Assembly (NCBI GenBank): GCA_018262095.1
Contig: JAGTRW010000018.1
Coordinates: 1-64,000, forward strand
Origin: Pseudomonadota bacterium
GTDB taxonomy: Bacteria; Pseudomonadota; Gammaproteobacteria; Burkholderiales; Rhodocyclaceae
DNA length: 64,000 nt
Reading direction: 5' to 3'
Positions 19,236 through 29,203 of the stretch are shown here, piece after piece (the first letter of the stretch is position 1; every line of letters begins with the position of its first letter). The notes below the pieces were generated by a model. The model was not told where the DNA came from and did not search any database. It saw nothing but the letters and a program-made list of their open reading frames with translations. The translations under genes and the position numbers were made by a program.

Positions 19236-20453
19236 TTATGGTGCAGCACCCGGCGGCAACAGTACCCACATCTGTCCCTGCTGCTTCATTTTCCCGGCCT
19301 GGCTGCCTGCGTCTGCGCCAAAGCCCCAGAAAAAGTCGGCGCGCACCACACCGCGAATCGCACCACCGGTGTCCTGAGCCAACATCAATCGCCGCAGGGG
19401 CGCCGCGCTGGCAGGTTGCGTCGTCGCCAGGAAGACCGGCGCGCCGAGCGGGACCTGGCGCGGATCGACGGCGATGCTGCGCTCGGCGGAAAGCGGCACC
19501 CCCAGCGCGCCTTGCGGCCCCTCGTCGCCCTTTGACTGCACTTCGCGGAAGAAGACGTAGCTCGGATTGGCGTTGAGCACGTCGTTAAGTTTTTCGGGGT
19601 TGGCGCGCGCCCAGGCCTGGATGTTCTGCATCGACGTCTGCTCGATCTTGAGTTCGCCGCGCTCGGCGAGCACGCGACCGATCGCCTGGTAGGGGTAGCC
19701 GTTCTGGTCGGCGTAACCGATGCGCACCATGCTGCCGTCAGGCAATTTGACCCGACCCGAGCCCTGGATCTGCAGGAAGAAGAGCTCAACCGCGTCGTCC
19801 ACCCACAGCAGCACACGATCGGCGTAATTGGCCTCGCGCGCATTGATGTCGGCGCGCGAGTAGTACGGAATGACCTTGTTGCCTTGCAGACGGCCGCGCA
19901 AGCGCATTCCCTTGAGGTCGGGAAAAACATCGGCGAGCTCGATCGTCAACAGGTCGGACGGAACGCCGAGCACGGCCTGCGAGAAGGTCGTGCTGCGTCG
20001 GCGCGAGCCGTGCAACAACGGTTCGTAATACCCGGTGATCAAGCCGCTGGTCGTCGCGTCAGGGTTGGTCAGCAGATAGGGTTCAAAACGCGCTTCGAAG
20101 AAACGGCGTTGCGCTGCGCCGTCGTTGGTAGCGATCCCCTTGGCCTCGGTGCAGGCGGCGCGCCAGAGCAGCCATTTCGGTTTGCTGGCCAGCGCCCGGC
20201 ACGACTGCAGGAAAGCCGGCCAGGCGGCGGTCAGATCATCGTCGGCCCAGCCCGGCAGATCGGCAAAACGCGCGACCTGCATCGGTTTGGCCGGCGGCGC
20301 CGTCGGAACCGCCGCCGGACAGGGCACGCAGGCCGGGCACGCCGGACAGGCGGGTGATGCGGGCGGCGCCTTGACCGTCGTACAGGCGGCGAGCAACGCG
20401 CCGATCAGTATCGCGGCGAGCAGGGAAAATGGTCTCGTTTGGCTTTTGCTCAT
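19236..20453 (-). CDS. mltA: Membrane-bound lytic murein transglycosylase A (lipoprotein)
   Basis: GLITGYYEPLLHGSRR, IQGSGRVKLPDGSMVRIGYADQNGYPYQAIGRVL; lipobox LLAAC. Confidence 0.94.
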   Translation of the reverse strand: MSKSQTRPFSLLAAILIGALLAACTTVKAPPASPACPACPACVPCPAAVPTAPPAKPMQVARFADLPGWADDDLTAAWPAFLQSCRALASKPKWLLWRAACTEAKGIATNDGAAQRRFFEARFEPYLLTNPDATTSGLITGYYEPLLHGSRRRSTTFSQAVLGVPSDLLTIELADVFPDLKGMRLRGRLQGNKVIPYYSRADINAREANYADRVLLWVDDAVELFFLQIQGSGRVKLPDGSMVRIGYADQNGYPYQAIGRVLAERGELKIEQTSMQNIQAWARANPEKLNDVLNANPSYVFFREVQSKGDEGPQGALGVPLSAERSIAVDPRQVPLGAPVFLATTQPASAAPLRRLMLAQDTGGAIRGVVRADFFWGFGADAGSQAGKMKQQGQMWVLLPPGAAP

Positions 20454-20505
20454 GGTTTGGCTACAGTGCATGGGTTTTTGACCTCGCGAAGTATACTCTG
20501 CCCCG

Positions 20506-21402
20506 ATGAACGACCCGACCTTGCAACTTGCCAGTTTTCTCGCGCGCGCCGAAAGGCTGCTCGAACGCATCGAGCCGCTGCTGCCACCCGCCTCGCCAAT
20601 GCCCGACTGGAACGCGGCAATCGCCTTCCGCTGGCGCCGACACGGCAATTCCGGCTATCTGCAGCCGATCACCCGGCCATCATCGATGCGTCTTGCCGAT
20701 CTGCACGACATCGACGAGCAAAAAGCGCAAATCGACGCCAACACGCGGCAGTTTGTCGGCGGCCGGCCAGCCAACAACGTGCTGCTCACCGGCACCCGCG
20801 GCTCGGGCAAGTCGTCGCTGATCAAGGCGCTGCTCAACGAGTACTCGCCGCGCGGATTGCGCGTCATCGAGGTCGAGAAGGGTGAGCTCGTCGACCTGCC
20901 CGACATCGTCGACCTGATCGACGGTCGCCGCGAGCGCTTCATCATCTTTTGCGACGATCTGTCGTTCGACGCTGGCGACGCGACCTACAAGGCGCTCAAG
21001 GTCGTACTCGACGGCTCGCTCGCCGCGGCGCCCGACAACGTGCTGATCTACGCGACGTCGAACCGCCGCCACCTGATGCCCGAGTATTTCGAGGAGAACC
21101 TCAAAGGCCAGCGGGTCGGCGACGAAATTCATCCCGACGAGGCGGTCGAGGAGAAAATTTCGCTCTCCGAGCGTTTCGGTCTCTGGCTTTCGTTCTACCC
21201 CTTCGACCAGGACGCCTACCTCAACATCGTCGCGCACTGGCTCAAATCCTTCGGGTGCGGCGACAAGGAAATCGCCGGCGCGCAGCGCGATGCACTCAAC
21301 TGGGCGCTGATGCGCGGCTCGCGCAGCGGTCGCGTGGCCTGGCAGTTCGCCAAGGACTGGGCCGGAACGCACCAGCGCGCCAGCGCCAAGCGCCGAAAAT
21401 GA
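20506..21402 (+). CDS. AAA+ ATPase, DUF815 family
   Basis: NNVLLTGTRGSGKSSLIKALLNEY, FIIFCDDLSFD, IYATSNRRHLMPE. Confidence 0.9.
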   Translation: MNDPTLQLASFLARAERLLERIEPLLPPASPMPDWNAAIAFRWRRHGNSGYLQPITRPSSMRLADLHDIDEQKAQIDANTRQFVGGRPANNVLLTGTRGSGKSSLIKALLNEYSPRGLRVIEVEKGELVDLPDIVDLIDGRRERFIIFCDDLSFDAGDATYKALKVVLDGSLAAAPDNVLIYATSNRRHLMPEYFEENLKGQRVGDEIHPDEAVEEKISLSERFGLWLSFYPFDQDAYLNIVAHWLKSFGCGDKEIAGAQRDALNWALMRGSRSGRVAWQFAKDWAGTHQRASAKRRK

Positions 21403-22346
21403 CCAAGATCGTCGAGGTCGCCGCGGCGATTTTGCTGCGCGACGGTCCCGCGGGCACCGAATACCTGCTCGCCTGCCGCCCTGAAGGCAAAGTCTACGCG
21501 GGCTATTGGGAATTTCCGGGCGGCAAAGTCGAACCTGGAGAGTCCATGCGCCAGGCGCTGGTTCGCGAACTGCAGGAAGAGCTCGGAATCACCATCGACT
21601 GCGCCTGGCCGTGGCTGTCGCGCACGCACACCTACCCGCACGCCAGCGTTCGCCTCAAGTTCTTTCGCGTCACGTCGTGGCACGGCGAAATCAAACCGAT
21701 CGAGCACAGCGGCCTCGAGTGGACAAGGATCGGCGATGCAGCATCGGTCGCACCGGTCCTGCCGGCTAACGGCCCTATCCTGCGCGCACTCGAACTGCCG
21801 CCGCTCTACGCACTGACCAACGCCGAGCAAAACGGCATCGATGCCGAGCTTGCGCGACTCGCCGGCGCACTGGCGCGCGGCCTGCGTCTGATCCAGATTC
21901 GCGACAAGACACTGATTCCCGCGCAGCGCCTGCAGCTGGCGCGCGGCGCGATGGCGCTGGCCAGCGACTACGACGACGCCTGCGTGCTGGTCAATGACGA
22001 CGAAGATCTGGCGCGCGCCGTCGGCGCGCACGGCGTGCACCTGTCGTCTGGCCATCTAATGAGAACCGCTCAGCGTCCGTCGTTTGAGCGGGTTGCCGCC
22101 TCTTGCCACACGGCCGAAGACCTCGCGCAAGCGGCAGCGCTGGGCCTCGACTTCGCGCTGCTCAGCCCAGTGTTGCCGACGGCCAGCCATCCGGAAAGCA
22201 GCGGCATCGGCTGGGACGATTTTTCACGCCTGATCGAACGCGCGCCGCTACCGGTGTTCGCGCTCGGCGGAATGCGTCCGGAGATGCTCGAAACAGCGCG
22301 TTTGAACGGCGCACACGGCATCGCGCTGATGCGCGGCTGGCGCTAA
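21399..22346 (+). CDS. Nudix hydrolase (MutT) fused to thiamine-phosphate-synthase-like domain
   Basis: Nudix box GGKVEPGESMRQALVRELQEELGI, then LRLIQIRDKTL...DLARAVGAHGVHLSSGHL...GIGWDDFSRL; ATGA overlap with upstream gene. Confidence 0.9.
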   Translation: MTKIVEVAAAILLRDGPAGTEYLLACRPEGKVYAGYWEFPGGKVEPGESMRQALVRELQEELGITIDCAWPWLSRTHTYPHASVRLKFFRVTSWHGEIKPIEHSGLEWTRIGDAASVAPVLPANGPILRALELPPLYALTNAEQNGIDAELARLAGALARGLRLIQIRDKTLIPAQRLQLARGAMALASDYDDACVLVNDDEDLARAVGAHGVHLSSGHLMRTAQRPSFERVAASCHTAEDLAQAAALGLDFALLSPVLPTASHPESSGIGWDDFSRLIERAPLPVFALGGMRPEMLETARLNGAHGIALMRGWR

Positions 22347-22541
22347 CTACTCGACAGGCGGCGGTTCTGACAGCGGATCGGCGCTTTCCTGCACCGGAAC
22401 GCGGTACGCTTCGGACGCCCAGGCGCCTAGATCGATCAGCTTGCAGCGCTCAGAGCAGAACGGACGATACTTGTTGTCCGCGCTCCACAGCGACTCGCCA
22501 CCGCATTGCGGACAGCGCAGCTTGAGCGGCCCCTTGACCAT
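22347..22541 (-). CDS. yacG: DNA gyrase inhibitor YacG
   Basis: [11 protein letters not shown]...[25 protein letters not shown]. Confidence 0.93.
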   Translation of the reverse strand: MVKGPLKLRCPQCGGESLWSADNKYRPFCSERCKLIDLGAWASEAYRVPVQESADPLSEPPPVE

Positions 22542-23296
22542 CAGAGGTTGCAGAAGACCATGTCGAACTCGACGTCGGTCTCGGCGTGGCGCGGCCGATG
22601 GTCGTAGTCTGGACAGGTAAAGCGGATATTGAGCGCGTACTTGTTGGCGCTGATTTCCGGAACGTAGGCGATCTGCGGCTTGAGCGAGACGCGAACCATC
22701 TGCGCCGCGCTACCGCCGAGCATCATCTGGAAAGCGCCGCCTTCGGCGACCTGATGCTCCGAACGCCCGCTGGCGCGCAATAGCCGCAGCACGATCGCCA
22801 GACCGCTGCGCAGCGGCATGAACGGCTTGAGCCAGTCGAGCAGCGCCGCGCGGCGCGCCTCGGGGTCCTGGTGCTGCCAGTAGTGATACGAAGGCAGGTC
22901 GAATTCGCAGACGCCGCCCGGAATCACGGCACGGCTCTTGATCCCCATCAGCCAGTCGTTCTCGCGCAGGAACTGGCCGATCTTTCCGGTCATGCCGAGC
23001 AACGCTGCCGAGCACTGCTCGATTTCGTAGAGCGCACCCGACAAAGCCTCTTCGGAAATGTCCGGATTATTGCGAAAGATGAGCAGCGATTGACGCTGAC
23101 GTTCGAGCTCCTGAATCAGGTCCATCTTGAGGTCGGCGCGACCGGCCACTTCGAGAATTTCGAACAGTGCCAGCAGAACGGCGTGATGTTCGCGCGAGCC
23201 CTGTTGCTCGAGGAAGTAGCTCGCCTTGTCGAACAAATCCTCAAGGCGCAGCAAGGTGCGTATGCGCTCGTTGAAGGGGTATTCGTATGTAATCAC
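22541..23296 (-). CDS. zapD: Cell division protein ZapD
   Basis: [24 protein letters not shown]; cluster with coaE and yacG. Confidence 0.93.
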   Translation of the reverse strand: MITYEYPFNERIRTLLRLEDLFDKASYFLEQQGSREHHAVLLALFEILEVAGRADLKMDLIQELERQRQSLLIFRNNPDISEEALSGALYEIEQCSAALLGMTGKIGQFLRENDWLMGIKSRAVIPGGVCEFDLPSYHYWQHQDPEARRAALLDWLKPFMPLRSGLAIVLRLLRASGRSEHQVAEGGAFQMMLGGSAAQMVRVSLKPQIAYVPEISANKYALNIRFTCPDYDHRPRHAETDVEFDMVFCNL

Positions 23297-23369
23297 GCCG
23301 TCGCCAGGTAAAAAAACGGGAATTTGTCATTATTCTGAGGCATTTGCGACAAAACCTCAACAGTCTGCA

Positions 23370-23996
23370 TTAAGTTATACGCGCTTTCCCGGCCAGCGCC
23401 GCAAGCTCAAGGTAACGCCGATGCAGCGCCACGACCTGAGCGTTCAAGTCATCGCGCCCGCCGCCGTTGAACACCACATCGTCAGCGACCGCCAATCTTT
23501 CAGCGCGCGACGCCTGGGTCGCCATGATCGCCTGCGCTTCCTCGGCTGAAAGGCCGCTGCGCGCAATGACACGCGCAAGTTGCGTCGCTTCGTCGCAATC
23601 GACGACCAGGATCCGGTCGACGCGCTGGCGATACGCGCCAGACTCGACGAGCAGCGGAACGACCAGCAGCACGTAAGGTGCGGCCGCCGCCAACCGACAG
23701 CGCGCTTCGCTCTCGCGCTGGATCAGCGGATGCAGGATGGCCTCGATCCGGCTTTTGGCTTGCGCATCGGAAAAGACCAGGCGGCGCATCGCGACACGAT
23801 CCAGAGCGCCGTCATCACCGACCACCGAAGGACCAAAAGCGGCAGCGATCTGACCCATGGCGGCGCCTCGAACACCGGTCAACTCGTGCGCGATGACGTC
23901 GGTATCGACCACCGCGGCGCCGCGCGCGGCCAACAGATCAGCGACCGTACTCTTGCCGCTGCCGATGCCGCCGGTCAGGCCAACGATCAGGCTCAC
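23370..23996 (-). CDS. coaE: Dephospho-CoA kinase (GTG start)
   Basis: VSLIVGLTGGIGSGKSTVADLLAARGAAVVDTDVIAHELT. Confidence 0.93.
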   Translation of the reverse strand: MSLIVGLTGGIGSGKSTVADLLAARGAAVVDTDVIAHELTGVRGAAMGQIAAAFGPSVVGDDGALDRVAMRRLVFSDAQAKSRIEAILHPLIQRESEARCRLAAAAPYVLLVVPLLVESGAYRQRVDRILVVDCDEATQLARVIARSGLSAEEAQAIMATQASRAERLAVADDVVFNGGGRDDLNAQVVALHRRYLELAALAGKARIT

Positions 23997-24667
23997 GGCA
24001 TTGCCGGCTTCTTGCAGGCAAGCAGCCGGCCGTCCGGCAGCAGTTCGGCGATCGCCTTGCGCAGCGAATCGACCTGCGATTCCGGCCCGCGGATCTCGAG
24101 TTGGGCGGTCGCCGGTTTGGCGTTGCGCTCGCCAACCCGCGCCGACTTGACGCCCTGGTTGCGCAGCGCATCGAGGCGCGCCGCCGCGGCCTCCTTGGTC
24201 GAAAACAGCCCGAGCGAAATGGCCCATTTGTACGGCCCGCTGTCCTGCACGATGAAAAACTCCGGGACGCGCAGTTTTTTGAGCTCGGCGACCTTGTTGT
24301 CGGCGTCCTGTTTGCTCGCCAGCGCGGGAATATAGACCCAGTAGCTGGCGCTGCCCTCGAGCGTCGTTCGCTGCGCCTTGAATGCAGGCCACTTCTCGGC
24401 CAGCAGGCTTTCCACCCGCCCGCTGTCGGCGAGCGGCAGATCGGCGAGCGACAGGCACTGCTCGGCCACCGCTTCGGCTTTCACCGGCTTTTCAGCCTTG
24501 ACGCTTTCCGCCGGCGCTTCGTCGCGCGCCACCACCTTGATCTGATCGGCGAGCAATTGCTGTTGCAGGCGAAAGGCGTCGGGGTCGGAAGACGAACCGA
24601 AATAGCCCTGGGTCCACGCCAGGAACAGCAAATTGGCCAGGATCAGCAGGAAGACCAGCGCGCGCAT
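23993..24667 (-). CDS. SPOR-domain protein
   Basis: N-terminal TM, YWVYIPALASKQDADNKVAELKKLRVPEFFIVQDSGPYKWAISLGLFSTKEAAAARLDALRNQG. Confidence 0.8.
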   Translation of the reverse strand: MRALVFLLILANLLFLAWTQGYFGSSSDPDAFRLQQQLLADQIKVVARDEAPAESVKAEKPVKAEAVAEQCLSLADLPLADSGRVESLLAEKWPAFKAQRTTLEGSASYWVYIPALASKQDADNKVAELKKLRVPEFFIVQDSGPYKWAISLGLFSTKEAAAARLDALRNQGVKSARVGERNAKPATAQLEIRGPESQVDSLRKAIAELLPDGRLLACKKPAMP

Positions 24668-24673
24668 CGGGAC

Positions 24674-26038
24674 TCAGCCGACCTTGGGCAGGTGACGCAG
24701 CGATTCCTTGATCGCCGCTTCCGGATAGTCGAAGTCTTCGAGTTCGCCGGCGAAATAGCGATCGTACGAGCCCATGTCGAAGTGACCGTGCCCGGTGACG
24801 TTGATCAGAATCGTCCTGGCTTCGCCGCTTTCCTTGCAGCGCAATGCCTCGTCGATTCCGGCGCGGATCGCGTGATTCGATTCCGGCGCCGGGATGATCC
24901 CTTCGGCGTGCGAGAACATGACGCCAGCTTCGAAGGTGGCAAGCTGGGGAACCGACACCGCCTCGATCAGGCCTTCATGGTAGAGCTGAGAGACGAGCGG
25001 CGACGCGCCGTGATAACGCAGACCACCGGCATGGATTCCGGGCGGCATGAAGTCGTGGCCGAGCGTGAACATCTTCATCATCGGCGTGAAGCCCGACGAA
25101 TCGCCAAAGTCGTAGGCATAGTCGCCGCGCGTCAGCGACGGGCACGAGCTCGGTTCGACGGCAACCAGGCGCGTCGGCTTGCCGTGACGCCCGCCGGCGG
25201 CATTGTCGGCGATGAACGGGAAGGCGATCCCGGCGAACGACGAGCCGCCGCCACAAGGAGCGAAGACGACGTCGGGCCAGTCACCGGCGAGTTCGAACTG
25301 CTTCTTGGCTTCGAGGCCGATGATCGTCTGATGCAGTGCGACGTGATTGAGCACCGAGCCGAGCGCATAGTTGGTATCGGCACGCGAAGCGGCTTCCTCG
25401 ACCGCTTCCGAAATCGCCAGGCCCAGCGATCCCTGGTTGTCGGCGTTAGCAGCCAGCGCATCACGCCCCGACTGCGTCATATTTGACGGACTGGCGAACA
25501 CCTCGGCGCCCCAGGTCTGCATCATCGAACGGCGGTAGGGCTTCTGGCCGTAGCTGACCTTGACCATATAGACGCGCACTTCGAGACCGAACATCTGGCC
25601 GGCCAGCGCCATCGAACAACCCCACTGTCCGGCGCCGGTTTCGGTGGTGATGCGTTTGATCCCCGCCTGTTTGTTGTAATAGGCCTGCGCGATCGCGGTG
25701 TTGGGCTTGTGCGAGCCGGCCGGCGAGACGCCTTCGTTCTTGTAATAGATTTTCGCCGGAGTGCCGAGCATCGCTTCGAGCCGCGCGGCGCGAACCAGCG
25801 GCGAAGGACGCCACAGTCGATAGATCTCGCGTACCGGCTGCGGGATCGGAATCCAGCGCTCGGCCGACATTTCCTGTTCGAGAATCGCCTGCGGAAAAAT
25901 CGCCCCCATCTGCTCCGGCGTCGCCGGCTTGCCATCCGCGCCGAGCGGCGGCAGCGGCGCATTGGGCATGTCGGCGACGACGTTGTACCAGTGCGTCGGG
26001 ATTTCGGATTGGGGCAGCACGAAGCGAAGCGATTCCAT
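24674..26038 (-). CDS. TrpB2-type PLP-dependent tryptophan synthase beta-like protein
   Basis: KNEGVSPAGSHKPNTAIAQAYY, TTETGAGQWGCSMALAGQMFGL, PCGGGSSFAGI. Confidence 0.9.
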   Translation of the reverse strand: MESLRFVLPQSEIPTHWYNVVADMPNAPLPPLGADGKPATPEQMGAIFPQAILEQEMSAERWIPIPQPVREIYRLWRPSPLVRAARLEAMLGTPAKIYYKNEGVSPAGSHKPNTAIAQAYYNKQAGIKRITTETGAGQWGCSMALAGQMFGLEVRVYMVKVSYGQKPYRRSMMQTWGAEVFASPSNMTQSGRDALAANADNQGSLGLAISEAVEEAASRADTNYALGSVLNHVALHQTIIGLEAKKQFELAGDWPDVVFAPCGGGSSFAGIAFPFIADNAAGGRHGKPTRLVAVEPSSCPSLTRGDYAYDFGDSSGFTPMMKMFTLGHDFMPPGIHAGGLRYHGASPLVSQLYHEGLIEAVSVPQLATFEAGVMFSHAEGIIPAPESNHAIRAGIDEALRCKESGEARTILINVTGHGHFDMGSYDRYFAGELEDFDYPEAAIKESLRHLPKVG

Positions 26039-26138
26039 TGAAGTTCCAGGCCAGTGATTGATCGGAAAGGTGCAAGTATAGCCGCGGCCGGATGCTGATG
26101 CAGCAGGCAGCGCTTGAACGCCGCCGCACGGCGTCAGA

Positions 26139-26855
26139 TTATGGCGCGGCGCCGAAGCGCACCAAGCCATCGAGAATCAGATTCTCGACCTGCAGGAACG
26201 GGATCTTCAAGTGCGGCACCAGGCTCGGCGCCGCGCCGCCGGTGAGCAGACAGAGCGCGCCGGGTTCGGCGGCGAGCTTGGCATACATGCGTTCGATGGC
26301 GCCGAGCTGGGCGTGCAGGCAGCCGCTGACGATGGCGTCATTGGTATTGCGCGGCGCGCAGCGGAACTCGCCTTCGGCGAGCGGCAGTTGCGCCGTGTTG
26401 CGCGCCAGCGACGCGCGCATCAGGTCGACGCCGGGCAGGATCAAGCCGCCGCGAAACTCGCCGTCGGCGGCGAGCCAGTCGACGGTCGTTGCGGTACCGA
26501 CGCAGACCACCAGGCAGGCGCTGATCGTCTGCGCACGCGCGCCGATCAGCGCCGCCCAGCGATCGGCGCCAAGCCGTTCGGGTTGCTCATAAGCGTTGCG
26601 TACGCCGCAGCATTGCGCACTCGAGCGCAGCCAGCACGGCGCGCCGAAGCGACTCGTCAGCGCCGCGCTGATCGTCGCTCCCACCGCCTCGCCGGCGACG
26701 TTGCAGGCGACCACCCGCGAATCGCCAGGCCAGCCGGCCGATACTTCGGCCAAGCGTGACACTTCGCCGGTCGGCAGCGCGCCCTGTTCAACCCACGCGG
26801 CACCGTCGTGGATGCCCCACTTGATGCGCGTGTTGCCGGCGTCGATGGCGATCAT
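26139..26855 (-). CDS. coaX: Type III pantothenate kinase
   Basis: MIAIDAGNTRIKWGI, LGADRWAALIGA, GTATTVDW. Confidence 0.93.
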   Translation of the reverse strand: MIAIDAGNTRIKWGIHDGAAWVEQGALPTGEVSRLAEVSAGWPGDSRVVACNVAGEAVGATISAALTSRFGAPCWLRSSAQCCGVRNAYEQPERLGADRWAALIGARAQTISACLVVCVGTATTVDWLAADGEFRGGLILPGVDLMRASLARNTAQLPLAEGEFRCAPRNTNDAIVSGCLHAQLGAIERMYAKLAAEPGALCLLTGGAAPSLVPHLKIPFLQVENLILDGLVRFGAAP

Positions 26856-27688
26856 AAGGCGCGCAGCGTGAGGTCGCCGGACAGGCAGCGTTCAAGCCCG
26901 GTCGCCGTCTGCACCAGCAAGGCGCCGTCGACATCGGCACCACGGCAAACGCCGGTCATCACCACACGACCGTCGCGCAGCAGCCGCACTGGCCGATCCT
27001 GCCAGGCGTGACGCGCCTGCCAGGCTTCGCGCAGCACGGCAAAGCCACCGGTGGAAAAATCGTCGAAAACCTGCGCCAGTTCGATCAGCAGCCGGGCAAA
27101 CAGCAGGTGACGGTCGGGTAGCTCGGCGAGCGCGTTGGCGAGCGCCGCAACGGGCAAAGCGACGCCATCGCGCTCGATCTCTCCGTCGGGCAGCGTCAGA
27201 TTGAGGCCGATGCCGATCACCGCCAGCGCGCTGTCGGGGTCGTTCTGCGGATTGCTCTGTGCATTGCTCTGTAACTCGACGAGAATGCCGACCAGCTTGG
27301 CGTCAGCGTGCAGCACATCGTTCGGCCACTTCAGTGCAATTCCCGCCGCGCCGCAGCTTTCGAGCGCGCGGACGACAGCGAGCCCGACCGCCAACGAGAG
27401 TCCGGCCAGCCGCTCAAGACCGCCGTCGAAACGCCACAGCACGGAAAAGGTCAGGCTTGCCTGCGGGCTCGCCAGCCAGTGGCGTCCGCGGCTGCCGCGT
27501 CCGGCGCTCTGCCGGTCGGCGACGATGACGCTGCCCGACGGCGCGCCGCAAGCGGCGCGGTCGAGCAACAGCGTGCTGGTCGAGGTGCACTCGGCAAGCG
27601 AGTCGACGTCGAAGCGCCCACGCGCCGCGCCGAGCAGCGCGGACAAGCGCAAGGGGTCGATCAGCAGGGGAGAAGAGGAATCAGTCAT
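26852..27688 (-). CDS. birA: Biotin--[acetyl-CoA-carboxylase] ligase
   Basis: VADRQSAGRGSRGRHWLASPQASLTFSVLWRF, LKWPNDVLH. Confidence 0.92.
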   Translation of the reverse strand: MTDSSSPLLIDPLRLSALLGAARGRFDVDSLAECTSTSTLLLDRAACGAPSGSVIVADRQSAGRGSRGRHWLASPQASLTFSVLWRFDGGLERLAGLSLAVGLAVVRALESCGAAGIALKWPNDVLHADAKLVGILVELQSNAQSNPQNDPDSALAVIGIGLNLTLPDGEIERDGVALPVAALANALAELPDRHLLFARLLIELAQVFDDFSTGGFAVLREAWQARHAWQDRPVRLLRDGRVVMTGVCRGADVDGALLVQTATGLERCLSGDLTLRAL

Positions 27689-27727
27689 AGCGTCGGCTTC
27701 GTGCGAAGCCGGCATTATCACTGATTA

Positions 27728-29149
27728 TCAGGCGGCTTGCTCCGGATCGTTGTTGCGTCCGCCGTCCAGACCCAGATCCTGGATCTTGCGCGTGATCGTA
27801 TTACGGCCGATGCCCAGCGCCTGCGCCGCTTCGATCCGCCGTCCTCCGGTATGGACCAGCGCCCGCGCAATCAGCACCCGCTCGAAGCTGTCGGTGAGCT
27901 TCTCGTGAACCTGGCCGCTGCCGCCCGCCAGCAAGCGGTCGACCTCGAGCGCCAGGCCGCTCTCCCAGTCGGACGCGGTGGCCAGCGGCGGCGTGTCGCG
28001 CAGCTCGGGCGGCAGGTCGGCGAGGTCGACCTGTTGCCCCGGCGCCATCACCGTCAGCCAGTGGCAGATATTTTCGAGCTGCCGAACGTTGCCGGGAAAA
28101 TCGAGCGACGCCAGATGCTTGAGCGCCGCGTCGGAAAAGCGCTTGGCTTCGACGCCCAGATCCTGCGCGCTCTTTTGCAGGAAATGACGCGCCAGGATCG
28201 GGATATCCTCGCGCCGCTCGCGCAGGCTCGGCAGACGCACGCGGATCACGTTGAGGCGGTGGAACAGATCCTCGCGAAAGAGGCCTTCCTTGACCCGAGT
28301 TTCGAGATTCTGATGCGTTGCCGCGATGATCCTGACGTTGGCCTTGATCGGCGAATGACCGCCGACGCGGTAGTAATTGCCGTCGGACAGCACGCGCAAC
28401 AGACGGGTCTGCAGCTCGGACGGCATATCGCCGATCTCGTCGAGGAACAGCGTACCGCCCTCGGCCTGCTCGAAGCGTCCGCGCCGCTGCGCTGCGGCGC
28501 CGGTGAAAGCACCGCGCTCGTGGCCAAAGAGCTCGGATTCGAGCAAGTCCTTCGGGATCGCCGCGGTATTGATGGCGATGAACGGCTTGTCCGAACGCAG
28601 GCTATGCCGATGCACGGCGCGCGCGACGAGTTCCTTGCCCGACCCCGATTCGCCGGTGATCATCACCGTCGCATTGGACTGCGAGAGGCGGCCGATGGCG
28701 CGAAAAACCTCCTGCATCGCCGGCGCCTGGCCGAGGATCTCGGGAACCAGTCCCGGCTCGCTCGACGCACCAACCTGGTGCAAACTCTCGTCGATCGCGC
28801 GCCGGATCAGTTCGAGCGCCTGGTCGACGTCGAAAGGCTTGGGCAGATACTCGAAAGCGCCACCCTGGAAGGCAGCGACCGCGCTGTCGAGGTCCGAGTA
28901 GGCGGTCATGATGATCACCGGCAGCGACGGAAAGCGCGTCTTGACCTGCTTGAGCAGGTCGAGCCCCGACTCGCCGGGCATGCGGATGTCCGAGACCAGC
29001 ACCTGCGGCGGCTCGGCGCCGAGGTCGAGCTGCGACAGCGCTTCGCTGGCCGAGGCAAAACTCTTGAACGGCACCTGCTCACGGGCCAGGGTCTTCTCGA
29101 GCACCCAGCGAATTGACTTGTCGTCGTCGACGATCCAGACAGGTTTCAT
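27728..29149 (-). CDS. ntrC: Nitrogen regulation response regulator NtrC
   Basis: Receiver domain, sigma-54 AAA+ (GESGSGKELVARAVHRHS, GAFTGA), Fis HTH. Confidence 0.95.
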   Translation of the reverse strand: MKPVWIVDDDKSIRWVLEKTLAREQVPFKSFASASEALSQLDLGAEPPQVLVSDIRMPGESGLDLLKQVKTRFPSLPVIIMTAYSDLDSAVAAFQGGAFEYLPKPFDVDQALELIRRAIDESLHQVGASSEPGLVPEILGQAPAMQEVFRAIGRLSQSNATVMITGESGSGKELVARAVHRHSLRSDKPFIAINTAAIPKDLLESELFGHERGAFTGAAAQRRGRFEQAEGGTLFLDEIGDMPSELQTRLLRVLSDGNYYRVGGHSPIKANVRIIAATHQNLETRVKEGLFREDLFHRLNVIRVRLPSLRERREDIPILARHFLQKSAQDLGVEAKRFSDAALKHLASLDFPGNVRQLENICHWLTVMAPGQQVDLADLPPELRDTPPLATASDWESGLALEVDRLLAGGSGQVHEKLTDSFERVLIARALVHTGGRRIEAAQALGIGRNTITRKIQDLGLDGGRNNDPEQAA

Positions 29150-29203
29150 TGTTTTACCAGACATCATGAGGAGTATATGGAAGCTATAGCAAATAGCTTG
29201 CCA

